From contig NZ_JACJQO010000005.1 of assembly GCF_014696715.1 (NCBI RefSeq), positions 248,001 to 312,000 on the forward strand: a DNA stretch of 64,000 nucleotides. Reading direction: 5' to 3'. The notes below the pieces were generated by a model. That model ran no database searches. It saw only the letters and a program-made list of their open reading frames with translations, and was not told the DNA's origin. Below are positions 18,394 through 26,150 of this stretch, one piece after another; the first letter of the stretch is position 1; every line of letters begins with the position of its first letter. The position numbers and the translations under genes were made by a program. The DNA comes from Pseudanabaena sp. FACHB-2040 (GTDB taxonomy: Bacteria; Cyanobacteriota; Cyanobacteriia; Phormidesmidales; Phormidesmidaceae).

Positions 18394-18599
18394 ATTGCCT
18401 GGCTGATTTGCAGTGTTTTTGGAGCAGGAAGCTGGTTTGGGTGGATAGGTGGATGGGTGGCGAATGCGGGTGAGAATTTCTGTAATGTGGTGTCTTGAAT
18501 TTGCATTGGACGGTTATTAGCGTATCTCGACAGGTTTGCGTGGAAAGCAGACTCAAATGCCGCCTTATTCCAAGCAAACCCTGTCTTTAGAGGTTGTCG

Positions 18600-18884
18600 T
18601 TAATCTAGCTGCCGATAGCGCAGCAGATAGCTAAACACTTCCCCCTGCTCTGGCGTAATAAAAATGCCTGATGCTGGGATGGTGAATAGCTTGCTCCACT
18701 GCGACTGCTCGGCATACTGGAGCACATGCAGGTGATTGATCGCACCCCGCACTCCTTCCGGCGAACCTATCACTAGATGTCGCAAGGGCTCTCGACCCGG
18801 CTGGGCAGCCGGATTTGCTAGCAGCAGCGGATTTGCCGCCCCGCCCCGGTGGGCAGACGACAGCAGATAGGGTAAACACAACAT
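18600..18884 (-). CDS. Small conserved protein, paralogue of the 44470 gene
   Basis: I chose the ATG at 18884 because a strong Shine-Dalgarno stretch AGGAGGAG lies 7 nt upstream; the open frame continues further upstream without such support. The product has 94 residues. Its C-terminal half, LVIGSPEGVRGAINHLHVLQ followed by YAEQSQWSKLF, matches the 77-residue protein encoded at 44470-44703 (VYGSLLGCDRIIKTLHVLHF, then AEPNDW). The shared pattern is GSxxGxxxxIxxLHVLxxAExxxW. The function is unknown; no membrane segment or catalytic motif is visible. Confidence 0.7.
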   Translation of the reverse strand: MLCLPYLLSSAHRGGAANPLLLANPAAQPGREPLRHLVIGSPEGVRGAINHLHVLQYAEQSQWSKLFTIPASGIFITPEQGEVFSYLLRYRQLD

Positions 18885-19187
18885 ATTGGGACTCCTCCTA
18901 ATGAAACGGATGGTAGGAAAGTCCCAAAAACTTGGCCGCCCCAAACGATTACAGCGCGGGACGGCCAACGAGTACCATGGTACTCAGCCTCCGAGACTGG
19001 TTGGTTCAGGCTTGGGGGTCAGCCGCTGGTTGGAGGCCCTAATCTCCTTCCAGTGGCGTTCGACCAAATTTTTGGGGCAAACAGGCTGCACGCAGACAGC
19101 CATAGTTTAGGAATCTAACCCATTTGCGATCGCGTTGCAAGTCAAAATTGCTACAGAGCCCGTGCCGTCTCGAAGCTTAACAGGGCA
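18885..19187. other. Intergenic region with no recognised gene
   Basis: The gap between two leftward genes holds one HIP1 octamer (near 19127). An open frame on the plus strand here (18886-19110) lacks conserved character and a ribosome site. I see no RNA gene, repeat or strong terminator. Confidence 0.5.
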
Positions 19188-19637
19188 TCAATCATCATCC
19201 TTGACCCAGACGTAACGGGCAGGCTCAAACTCTAGATGCCGCTTAAAGTCGTGAAGCGGCTTGAGGACATCATCTAGGGACTCAGGGTTCTGAACTCCCT
19301 CCTTCCAAGTTTTGCGATCTAAGGTGCCCACGACTAAATACTCATTGCCGACTAGGTTGGGATAGTACTGCAGGGATATCTTCTTAAGTAGCCGATCGAG
19401 TTCGTCTTTGTGAGCAATCAGCAGGTCGCAGTTGGGGCAGTAGCGACAGGTTTTATTCAAACTCACCGGCTGAGCAGGTTTGATGAGAATCATCAGCGGC
19501 TTTTTTCGCAGCTTAGTTGTGCTGTCGCACTTAGGACAGCGGGTGAAGCGGGCATCGCTGTGAGGATTGAGGAAGAAGTCGTACTGAGGCGGTTGATGGC
19601 CGAAGTACTTTGTTTTTTTACCCTGTTTCTTTCCCAT
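19188..19637 (-). CDS. Zinc-ribbon-like hypothetical protein
   Basis: This 149-residue protein has a basic N-terminus (MGKKQGKKTKYFG) and two pairs of cysteines, CPKC (about residue 34) and CPNC (about residue 67, preceded by another Cys), spaced as in a zinc ribbon. The C-terminal half contains an EYLVVGTLDRKTWKEG segment and an acidic end. A short basic protein with a zinc ribbon could bind nucleic acid, but this is inference. It is divergent from the next gene, with about 50 bp between them. Confidence 0.75.
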   Translation of the reverse strand: MGKKQGKKTKYFGHQPPQYDFFLNPHSDARFTRCPKCDSTTKLRKKPLMILIKPAQPVSLNKTCRYCPNCDLLIAHKDELDRLLKKISLQYYPNLVGNEYLVVGTLDRKTWKEGVQNPESLDDVLKPLHDFKRHLEFEPARYVWVKDDD

Positions 19638-19688
19638 AAGAAGCCACTACTCTATTAATTTAAGGTACAAGGTTGACTGGGATGCCTC

Positions 19689-21140
19689 ATGGCTAGTTCA
19701 CCACCGCTAGCGAAATTACTGGCAAAGCGCAGCCGAGAAGATCTGCTGGAAATGATTGAGCAGATGGTGCAGCGCCATCCTGATTTGATTGCCGTGGTAG
19801 ATGCGCCTCAGACCCCAACCATCGGTCGGCAACCGGATCTCGCTAAATATCAGCGCCAAGTGGAACGGATCTTTCAAGGCTCCGAGATGCGCCCAATGGT
19901 AGCTGGACTAGAAGCTCTGGCGGGTCACGGTGAACGGCTCAGTGAAAGCAGCGACTGGATTCATGCGGGGGATGTGTATCACCTACTGCTGGAAGCCGCC
20001 AATGAACACTACGACGACAGCGCGTTGGAGGTTGACTACAACGGTGAGGTTGGCTGCGTGATTCAAGAGATTGCCGAAGGGCTGAGTGATTGCCTCAAAC
20101 GCGCCAAAGGTCTTGATGCAGATCGCCGCCGGGCCTGGATAGAAACCCTGTTTAACGCCGTTTTGAAAGACATTGAGCTGGGTGGTATAGATTATGCCTA
20201 TTTCGCTAGAGATACTGTTCTATTTCACACCACTGATGAAGATTGGGTCTGGCTGGAGCCACGGATTCAATCGGAAATTCAGAATGCGCTCGTACGGAAG
20301 TCCTTTGGCTCTTGGGCCCGTGAGCGCCTGGTCAATCTGCTTGCAGAACGGGCCAACCATAGCGGCAAAGCCCAAATGGCAGAGGAGATTATCCTCGAAC
20401 TAGGAACACCTGAGCAGCGGGCCTTTTTCCATTTGCAACACCACGATCTGGAGACGGCGGTTGAGATCGCACGCGTTCACTTCAAGTCCCTGCCAGGGTT
20501 AGTCATTCAGTTTGCCGATAGTCTCTTGCAGGCCAATGCCCCAGATCTGGCCCTAGAGTTTGTGCAGGAGTGTACCCAAGACGGCCGCCACAGCTATGAG
20601 GAATGGTTGGCAAAGTTCTACAAAAACCACGGTCAACCAGAACAATTTGTCGCAGCCCAGATTGACTTGCTCAAGACCTGCTTTACCCTTAAGGGCTACC
20701 GAGATTTGCAGGCTCAGGCAACGCCTTTGGGAAAGTGGAAATCGCTGCGTCAGGCGCTGCTCTCAGCATTGGAAGCGCAGAAGAGTTATCGCTCTCTCAT
20801 TGATGTGGCGCTGCTAGAACAGGACTGGGACTCGGCACTGTGCTATCTCAAAAAGATGAGCCCTTGGAACAGGGAATCCCATCAGGCGCGAGTGGCTGAA
20901 AAAATTCAAGCTGATCGGCCTGAGGTTGCGATCGCACTTTGCCAAGAACTCATTCAAGCTGCCATCAACCAACGTGGGCGAGACAACTATCGCAGAGCAG
21001 TCCAGCATCTCCAAGTCACCCAACGCCTTTATAAACGACTGCGCCAGGAAAGCGAGTTTCAACAGTATGTGCAGAGCCTACGAACTCAACACAAGAACCT
21101 GCCCGCCCTTAAGCAGGAACTCAGCAAGGTAGGGCTTTAG
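19689..21140 (+). CDS. Helical repeat protein resembling the C-terminal part of SWIM-family proteins
   Basis: This 483-residue protein is alpha-helical with TPR/HEAT-like character. The C-terminal part (IQAAINQRGRDNYRRAVQHL, QRLYKRLRQESEFQQYVQSL, RTQHKNLPALKQEL) matches the end of many bacterial SWIM zinc-finger proteins, but no CxCxnCxH motif is present anywhere. It may therefore be a SWIM-less version that works with a separate zinc-binding partner, such as the divergent zinc-ribbon protein. Activity is unknown. It starts with ATG at 19689 and has no obvious operon partner downstream. Confidence 0.75.
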   Translation: MASSPPLAKLLAKRSREDLLEMIEQMVQRHPDLIAVVDAPQTPTIGRQPDLAKYQRQVERIFQGSEMRPMVAGLEALAGHGERLSESSDWIHAGDVYHLLLEAANEHYDDSALEVDYNGEVGCVIQEIAEGLSDCLKRAKGLDADRRRAWIETLFNAVLKDIELGGIDYAYFARDTVLFHTTDEDWVWLEPRIQSEIQNALVRKSFGSWARERLVNLLAERANHSGKAQMAEEIILELGTPEQRAFFHLQHHDLETAVEIARVHFKSLPGLVIQFADSLLQANAPDLALEFVQECTQDGRHSYEEWLAKFYKNHGQPEQFVAAQIDLLKTCFTLKGYRDLQAQATPLGKWKSLRQALLSALEAQKSYRSLIDVALLEQDWDSALCYLKKMSPWNRESHQARVAEKIQADRPEVAIALCQELIQAAINQRGRDNYRRAVQHLQVTQRLYKRLRQESEFQQYVQSLRTQHKNLPALKQELSKVGL

Positions 21141-21191
21141 AGCCGATCTTGACAAATAACTCTTTAATAGTTGTTACTTAGAAACAAAACT

Positions 21192-21208
21192 CCAAATTAC
21201 ACCCGAGA
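21192..21208 (+). repeat. 17-bp direct repeat, left copy, flanking the integrase gene
   Basis: CCAAATTACACCCGAGA recurs with one mismatch at 22622-22638, on the other side of the integrase gene. It contains the motif TTACACCC found several times near the integrase. It may be an integrase-binding arm site or one end of a small mobile unit. Confidence 0.6.
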
Positions 21209-21358
21209 AAAGGAACTGTTTCTCCTAGGAAAGCGTTCGGGTTAATGGCTAAAAGAAAATCTTTGCAATGGAGCTACCAACATGCTTTCGATATAGGTCT
21301 GGTAGCTCGGCTGAACAGGTGAACAGGTCAAAGTGGAACTGAATCTTTATGAGAAACA

Positions 21359-22555
21359 TCAAAATTCAGGTACAAAAAGTTCTCGCTTGTTCCCGGCATA
21401 GTGTTGGTAAATTACCTCAGGCGAGTTCCCTACCAGACGAGCCACATCTTTTGCGTCTAATTTTCCAGTCTCTAGAGCGTGTGTTATGAAGGTGTGGCGG
21501 GTTTGATAAACTTTGCGGTATTCAATACCAAGACCTTTGAGAACGGCTTTCCACGTTCGGTTTCTGAAATTATTGAAATCAATCGGCTTTCCCTCTGGAG
21601 AGGGAAAAACAAGATCTTCCCCGTTTACATTCTCTGGCTTGATACTTCTAAGCAAGTTTCTAAGCTTCTCGTTGCAAGGGAAGCGACGTCTTTCCTGGGT
21701 TTTCAGGCCCTTTCGAACCTTTCTACCTGAATCGGTACCAATTAAAGCTTGTTCAAAAACAACTTGGCTACAGTCTTCAGCAACGTGCTTCCACTGCAGC
21801 GCGACTGCTTCAGAGGGACGGCAGCCAGTGGAAAACAGAAATGTAATCAATGGGGCATAACGGCTGTGCTTGAAAGCCGACTTGTGAGGGCAAAACTGAT
21901 CTGTCTCAATAGCTTTTAGAATGGCATCTCGTTCTTCTATCGAGAACGGACTGATATCACTGAACCCTTCTCCTCTAGAAGCTTTCGGCGACTTAATCTC
22001 TGTAGCCATCCCCAAGAAGGGGTTCTGGGCTATGGAACCTGCCTTCACTGCTAAGTCGCAGCAGGCACTTAGGCGAGTGATGAAACGCTTAGCAGAATTT
22101 AGGGGTATTGTCTTCAAAATATAGTCTCGAATCCTGGCAGCATCACTTAGCTCATGACTCGGAAGCTTCTTGATGTAGCCCGTGTACACCCCGTAGGTGT
22201 ACTTCATAGTGTTTTCGGAGCACTGTGGGCGTTTGAACTCAATGAACTTCTCCCAGAGGTCAACTAGCAAAGGCTCGGGTGTAACCTTGGGTGTAATGTC
22301 AGGTAAAGCAGTACTGAGAGCAGTCTGGGGCTTGTACTTAGCAAGGGTTGCGTCAAAGTTTCCTGAGACAATGTCTAGCTCTATCTGGCGAGCTTTTGCT
22401 TTTGCCGCTTTGCGGTTGATTTTGGTATCAGGCAACCCCAAGCTTAGATAATGCCGTTTCTCGCCGTATCTGAATCTAAGCTGTAGTCGACCATTAGAAT
22501 TAATGACTTGAACAGACCCTTTTGAAGCCTTTTGCTGCGGAGTATCAGAATACAT
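21359..22555 (-). CDS. Tyrosine-type site-specific integrase
   Basis: This 398-residue recombinase has an N-terminal arm-binding region (QVINSNGRLQLRFRYGEKRH, resembling DUF3596), a core-binding helical domain and a catalytic domain with Arg246 (STGCRPSEA), Arg353-His354 (YQTRHTF) and the nucleophile Tyr386 (VIYQHYAG). The usual first His of HxxR is Tyr350 and the LGH motif reads VGN, as happens in divergent members. It is encoded at the 3' side of a tRNA-Gly gene, the classical integration setting. No excisionase or cargo genes are evident between the flanking 17-bp repeats. It is probably functional, since all key residues are present. Confidence 0.92.
   Translation of the reverse strand: MYSDTPQQKASKGSVQVINSNGRLQLRFRYGEKRHYLSLGLPDTKINRKAAKAKARQIELDIVSGNFDATLAKYKPQTALSTALPDITPKVTPEPLLVDLWEKFIEFKRPQCSENTMKYTYGVYTGYIKKLPSHELSDAARIRDYILKTIPLNSAKRFITRLSACCDLAVKAGSIAQNPFLGMATEIKSPKASRGEGFSDISPFSIEERDAILKAIETDQFCPHKSAFKHSRYAPLITFLFSTGCRPSEAVALQWKHVAEDCSQVVFEQALIGTDSGRKVRKGLKTQERRRFPCNEKLRNLLRSIKPENVNGEDLVFPSPEGKPIDFNNFRNRTWKAVLKGLGIEYRKVYQTRHTFITHALETGKLDAKDVARLVGNSPEVIYQHYAGNKRELFVPEF
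22277..22296 (-). repeat. Two GGGTGTAA motifs within the integrase gene
   Basis: GGGTGTAA at 22277-22284 and 22289-22296 is the reverse complement of the TTACACCC motif repeated upstream and downstream of the gene. It lies in coding sequence, so it may be chance. Confidence 0.4.
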
Positions 22556-22584
22556 TGCCTGCTTAGTTCATTTGTATCGATATC

Positions 22585-22638
22585 TTACACCCGTTTTACA
22601 CCCAAAGTTACCTGAGAATACCCAAATTACACCCAAGA
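22585..22638 (+). repeat. TTACACCC repeat cluster and right 17-bp direct repeat
   Basis: Three TTACACCC motifs occur at 22585-22592, 22596-22603 and 22627-22634, just upstream of the integrase start. The last lies in the right copy of the 17-bp repeat (22622-22638). Clustered short direct repeats next to a tyrosine integrase gene commonly serve as arm-type binding sites. Confidence 0.6.
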
Positions 22639-22680
22639 TTGGATCCAAGTTAGACTTATTAGCCCTCTCCTTAGACAGCT

Positions 22681-22714
22681 AAAAGCCCCGAAAACAAGAG
22701 CTTTCGGGGCTTTT
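22681..22714 (-). terminator. Intrinsic terminator of tRNA-Gly (bidirectional)
   Basis: A perfect 13-bp stem, AAAAGCCCCGAAA (22681-22693) with TTTCGGGGCTTTT (22702-22714), and an 8-nt loop form a GC-cored hairpin with T tracts in both directions. It lies just past the tRNA 3' end and separates the tRNA from the integrase. Confidence 0.9.
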
Positions 22715-22721
22715 AGAATGA

Positions 22722-22793
22722 AGCGGGTGAACGGACTCGAACCGTCGACATTCAGCTTGGGAAGCTGACGTTCTACCACTGAACTACACCCGC
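22722..22793 (-). tRNA. tRNA-Gly(CCC)
   Basis: On the minus strand the acceptor stem is GCGGGTG pairing with CACCCGC. The D-loop contains AGTGGTAGA. The anticodon stem TCAGC/GCTGA closes the loop TTCCCAA with anticodon CCC, which reads GGG glycine. The T arm GACGG-TTCGAGT-CCGTT follows. The 3' CCA is not encoded. A perfect terminator follows, and an integrase gene lies beyond it. Confidence 0.95.
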
Positions 22794-23139
22794 AGAGGCT
22801 GTGCTAGATAGCACAAATCCTACTTAGAAGCTCTAAGCCTGAGAAATCATTATAGGGCATTGCCCGGGCTCTATTCTTCGGAGGGCGTCAATTTAAGTTC
22901 TGATGTAGTTTGCAACAGATTGATCCGAATCACAACAGAATGGCAAATAACCTGTTGTAATAGCCAATAGTCTCGAAGCTTAGCGTCGCTTGCGATCGCA
23001 CTTGTTTCTACCCATTAAGTTCTTAGGGTCAGGTGGGCAGACTTGTGAGTATACTTCAGAGATATTTCGATGGGCACCGTCTGCTCTGGTTCACGACACT
23101 ACTAAACCAGCCACCTATCTAGAGCCATAGGCTTTCAGC
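22794..23139. other. Intergenic region between tRNA-Gly and the HD-domain gene
   Basis: No gene is seen. It contains an inverted repeat ACAACAG (22932-22938) with CTGTTGT (22952-22958), 13 bp apart, which could be a regulator site, and a HIP1 octamer near 22991. Otherwise nothing stands out. Confidence 0.5.
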
Positions 23140-23988
23140 ATGTTCAACGCCACTGAAATACTGATATCCGACTTTGTGGGAAAGCTCAGGGCGGGCTATC
23201 GGCGCACCTATGGAGGGCAAAACCCCAATTACGAAGACATCATTGCCTGGGCAGGCAGTATGGCTTTGGAAAATATTGCCAACAGTGATGCTCTTTACCA
23301 CAACGTCGAGCACACGATCTTAGTTGCTCTAGTCGGGCAGGAGATTCTGAGAGGCAAGCACATCCGAGAGGGTGGGGTAACCTGCGAAGACTGGCTGCAC
23401 TTTATTATTTCCCTGGTTTGCCATGACATCGGCTACGTCAAGGGGGTCTGTCGAGCCGATCAAGACAAGAACCACCTTTACGCAACGGGGCAGGGCGATC
23501 GCATGGTGCACCTGCCGCCAGGGGCTTCGGATGCCTCCTTGACCCCCTACCACGTAGATCGGGGCAAGCTCTTCATTGAAGAGCGCTTTGGCGGCAACAG
23601 CATCATTAAATCCGAGACTGTCAAGCGCAATATTGAGCTCACTCGCTTTCCGGTGCCCCAAGAAGAAGACCATCAGGACACAGTTTATTTCCCAGGTTTG
23701 GTACGGGCGGCTGACTTAATCGGCCAGCTAAGCGATCCTCGCTATTTGAAGAAAATCAGCGCGCTCTACTATGAATTCGAGGAAACCGGGCAGACCAAGG
23801 TCTTGAAGTATGAACATCCTGGGGATTTGCGGCGCAACTACCCCAAGTTCTACTGGAATGTGGTGCATCCTTATATTCAAGACGGGCTGCGCTATTTGTC
23901 TCTGACCCAGGAAGGCAAACAAATTATTGCTAACCTGTACTCTAATGTGTTTATGGTGGAGAACGAAAGAGATATAGTTCCCACCTAG
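23140..23988 (+). CDS. HD-domain metal-dependent phosphohydrolase-like protein
   Basis: The 282-residue protein carries an HD-superfamily metal site: HNVEH (His54 and His58) and the His95-Asp96 doublet in SLVCHDIGYVKG. A later segment, PYHVDRGKLFIEERF, and a RAADLIGQLSD motif with Asp agree with a cyanobacterial HD family. Such enzymes hydrolyse phosphoesters, including cyclic nucleotides, but the substrate here is unknown. There is no signal peptide. The downstream permease gene starts only 11 bp after the stop, so the two may be co-transcribed, although a functional link is not obvious. Confidence 0.82.
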   Translation: MFNATEILISDFVGKLRAGYRRTYGGQNPNYEDIIAWAGSMALENIANSDALYHNVEHTILVALVGQEILRGKHIREGGVTCEDWLHFIISLVCHDIGYVKGVCRADQDKNHLYATGQGDRMVHLPPGASDASLTPYHVDRGKLFIEERFGGNSIIKSETVKRNIELTRFPVPQEEDHQDTVYFPGLVRAADLIGQLSDPRYLKKISALYYEFEETGQTKVLKYEHPGDLRRNYPKFYWNVVHPYIQDGLRYLSLTQEGKQIIANLYSNVFMVENERDIVPT

Positions 23989-23999
23989 ATAGCTAGCTT

Positions 24000-25046
24000 A
24001 TGAACTGGTGGCAAAAGTTTAGGCGCAATCGGCTGGCTCAGCTAGGCGCTGCTATATTGGTTTTGATGTATTTGGTGGCTATTGGAGCAGGCTTTGTGGC
24101 TCCCTATGGCCCCTATGAGTCTCAGGCTAATGGATCGCTGCTGCCGCCAACGACAGTGTACTGGCGACATCAGGAAACTGGGGAATGGCTCGGTCCTCAC
24201 GTCTACCCCACAGCCCAGGGCCCGGTTGAGCTTGACACTGGAAACCGGCAGGTGACGGTTGACTACAGTGAACCATCGCCAATTCGCTTATTTACCCGAG
24301 ACGAGCAGGAGCAGCTTCATTTATTTGGCACGGATGGGCCGGGGCGCTTGAATCTGCTGGGAACCGATGAGCAAGCGCGAGATCAGTTTAGCCGTCTGCT
24401 GTACGGCAGTCGGATTAGCTTGAGCGTGGGTCTAGTGGGAATTGCGATCGCATTTCCCATCGGTATGTTGGTGGGCGGACTGGCGGGCTACTTTGGTGGC
24501 ACCATTGATGCTGTCTTGATGCGGCTGGTAGAGGTGATCATGACGATCCCCAGCATTTATCTGCTGGTGGCGCTGGCCGCCGTTTTGCCCCCTGGCTTGA
24601 GCAGCGCCCAGCGGTTTATGCTGATTGTGCTGATTACCTCATTTATCGGCTGGGCCGGACTGGCGCGGGTCATTCGAGGACAGGTCTTGTCGATCAAAGA
24701 GCGAGACTTTGTCCAGGCCAGTAAGGTGATGGGGGGGCGCTCGTTTTACATTGTGGTTCGCCACATTTTGCCTCAAACCGCGACCTACGGTATTATTGCG
24801 GCAACTTTAGCGATACCCGGATTTATTTTGGCTGAGGCTGTATTGAGCTTTATTGGCCTCGGCATTCAGCAGCCCGATGCCTCTTGGGGCAACATGCTGA
24901 CGCTGGCAACCAACGCCTCCATTCTGGTGCTGCAGCCCTGGCTAGTGTGGCCGCCGGCAGTGCTGATTGTGGTCACCTCTCTGGCCTTTAACCTGCTGGG
25001 AGACGGTTTACGAGACGCGCTTGACCCCCGCACCCTAAAGCAATAA
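24000..25046 (+). CDS. Orphan ABC transporter permease (DppC/OppC-like)
   Basis: The 348-residue permease has an N-terminal membrane segment (about residues 14-34), a long extracytoplasmic insertion (about 40-118, with TVYWRHQETGEWLGPHVYP), then LLGTDEQARDQFSRLLYGSR and five membrane segments of the BPD_transp_1 fold. The EAA-type loop is around ERDFVQASKVMGGRSFYIVVRH. LSFIGLGIQQPDASWGNML closes the pattern. It looks like a complete OppC-type subunit of a peptide importer. No partner permease, ATPase or binding protein is adjacent, so its partners must be elsewhere. A HIP1 site lies in the gene. Confidence 0.92.
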   Translation: MNWWQKFRRNRLAQLGAAILVLMYLVAIGAGFVAPYGPYESQANGSLLPPTTVYWRHQETGEWLGPHVYPTAQGPVELDTGNRQVTVDYSEPSPIRLFTRDEQEQLHLFGTDGPGRLNLLGTDEQARDQFSRLLYGSRISLSVGLVGIAIAFPIGMLVGGLAGYFGGTIDAVLMRLVEVIMTIPSIYLLVALAAVLPPGLSSAQRFMLIVLITSFIGWAGLARVIRGQVLSIKERDFVQASKVMGGRSFYIVVRHILPQTATYGIIAATLAIPGFILAEAVLSFIGLGIQQPDASWGNMLTLATNASILVLQPWLVWPPAVLIVVTSLAFNLLGDGLRDALDPRTLKQ

Positions 25047-25063
25047 ACCATAGTGGACCGAAA

Positions 25064-25480
25064 TTGGTGACGCGAGTGCTGGGTTGGACAAAAGCTTGGA
25101 ATTGGCGAGTGCTCAAGGCTCTCGTTGTCACAGCTTTGGCTTTGTCGCTCATGGCCTGCGGTGGGCTGAGCGGTGCTCCTGCCAATGACGTAATTGAGCA
25201 AGCTGTGGTGCGTCAGTTCGAAACCACGCAGCAGGAACTTCAGCGGCAGCTGTCGCTAGAAGATGCTTCGGCCTCTAGCTTTCAAGTTTCTGGAGTGAAG
25301 GTTGATCGCACTCAGCGAATGACGCTTCAAAATCTGCCCGCGTACCAGGTTCAGGGCACCTACAGGCTAACGGGACGCGGCCTTTCCCGAGCAGTACGGC
25401 GGGCTCGCAATCCATTTGAGATTTATCTGCAGAGTCAGGATGAGGGCGAGACTTGGGTGCTAGTGAAGCCCGGAATCTGA
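25064..25480 (+). CDS. Small putative lipoprotein
   Basis: This is a 138-residue product (start TTG at 25064 or GTG at 25067). Residues 14-33 form a hydrophobic signal ending in LSLMAC, a lipobox with the lipidated Cys near residue 32. The mature part is a compact mixed-structure domain with QLSLEDASASSFQVSGVKVD and a C-terminal VLVKPGI. No family was recognised. It follows the orphan permease by 17 bp and may be co-transcribed. Confidence 0.7.
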   Translation: MVTRVLGWTKAWNWRVLKALVVTALALSLMACGGLSGAPANDVIEQAVVRQFETTQQELQRQLSLEDASASSFQVSGVKVDRTQRMTLQNLPAYQVQGTYRLTGRGLSRAVRRARNPFEIYLQSQDEGETWVLVKPGI

Positions 25481-25667
25481 GGTGACTACCAGCCTTTCTC
25501 TAGTTTTTGGCTACAGATTTGCTTGAAATTAACCGATTTGATCCTCGGCGTACTGGTTGGATCTCAGGAATATTCCAGCATGGAGAGGCACATCCAAATT
25601 GGGCAAGTTGAGCATGTCTGCCAAAGCCAACGCCTCGATTTAAAGTGTCCCGTCCAATTGAACGCTC

Positions 25668-25943
25668 CTAGTGGACAAGGGAGCGGGCTGCCTGCTCGAC
25701 TACCTGAAGTTGGGCGCAGGAAACCTGCTCGATTAGAACTGGCTTGCCCGACTGGGTCGCGTAAATCTCAAGGATCGCCTCAAGGTGGCTCCAAAACATC
25801 CACCGCTGACCGGGAAACAGAACTTGCTCCAGACGCAAACCGGGCAGGTTAGACACTAGCGCTACTTGGACGTGGCTGCTGTGGTTGCTGTAGTAGCACA
25901 GGATGCGCTGTGACACGTCAGAAAACGAGGGGATATAGCTCAT
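25668..25943 (-). CDS. DUF1830 family protein
   Basis: This 91-residue cyanobacterial protein matches the DUF1830 pattern: an ILCYYSNHSSHVQVALVSN strand segment, EQVLFPGQRWMFWSHLEAIL, then EIYATQSGKP and a late VSCAQLQ. No signal peptide or membrane segment is visible, and the function is unknown. An overlapping plus-strand frame (25523-25852) lacks conserved character and is rejected. Confidence 0.82.
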   Translation of the reverse strand: MSYIPSFSDVSQRILCYYSNHSSHVQVALVSNLPGLRLEQVLFPGQRWMFWSHLEAILEIYATQSGKPVLIEQVSCAQLQVVEQAARSLVH

Positions 25944-26150
25944 GGGTTGATCCGTTAACTAAATCTAGGCTAACCGTGAGGAATAACCTACAGCCAGCCA
26001 TTAGGTAGAGATTTTGCGGAATTTCAGTTAACTATTTTTGTCAACAGCGCTCTTAGCGAGTGCAGAAGATGAACCTGCCATCTCAGATAGTGTCTTCTTG
26101 TCAGTCTTAGACCAGGTCTCGTCGCCGATCCGGTTCAATCCTCGATCGCA

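Noticed and set aside
18437-18470. G-rich GGGTGGAT repeats as a possible regulatory or att site
   Set aside because: The match to the tRNA-Gly end is only about 8 bp, so it is not a credible attachment site; more likely simple repeat drift.
22722-22793. Duplicated tRNA 3' end marking an att site on the left
   Set aside because: I could not find a copy of the tRNA-Gly 3' sequence elsewhere in the window, so no att pair can be assigned.
25523-25852. 109-codon plus-strand frame
   Set aside because: It overlaps the DUF1830 gene on the other strand, which matches its family.
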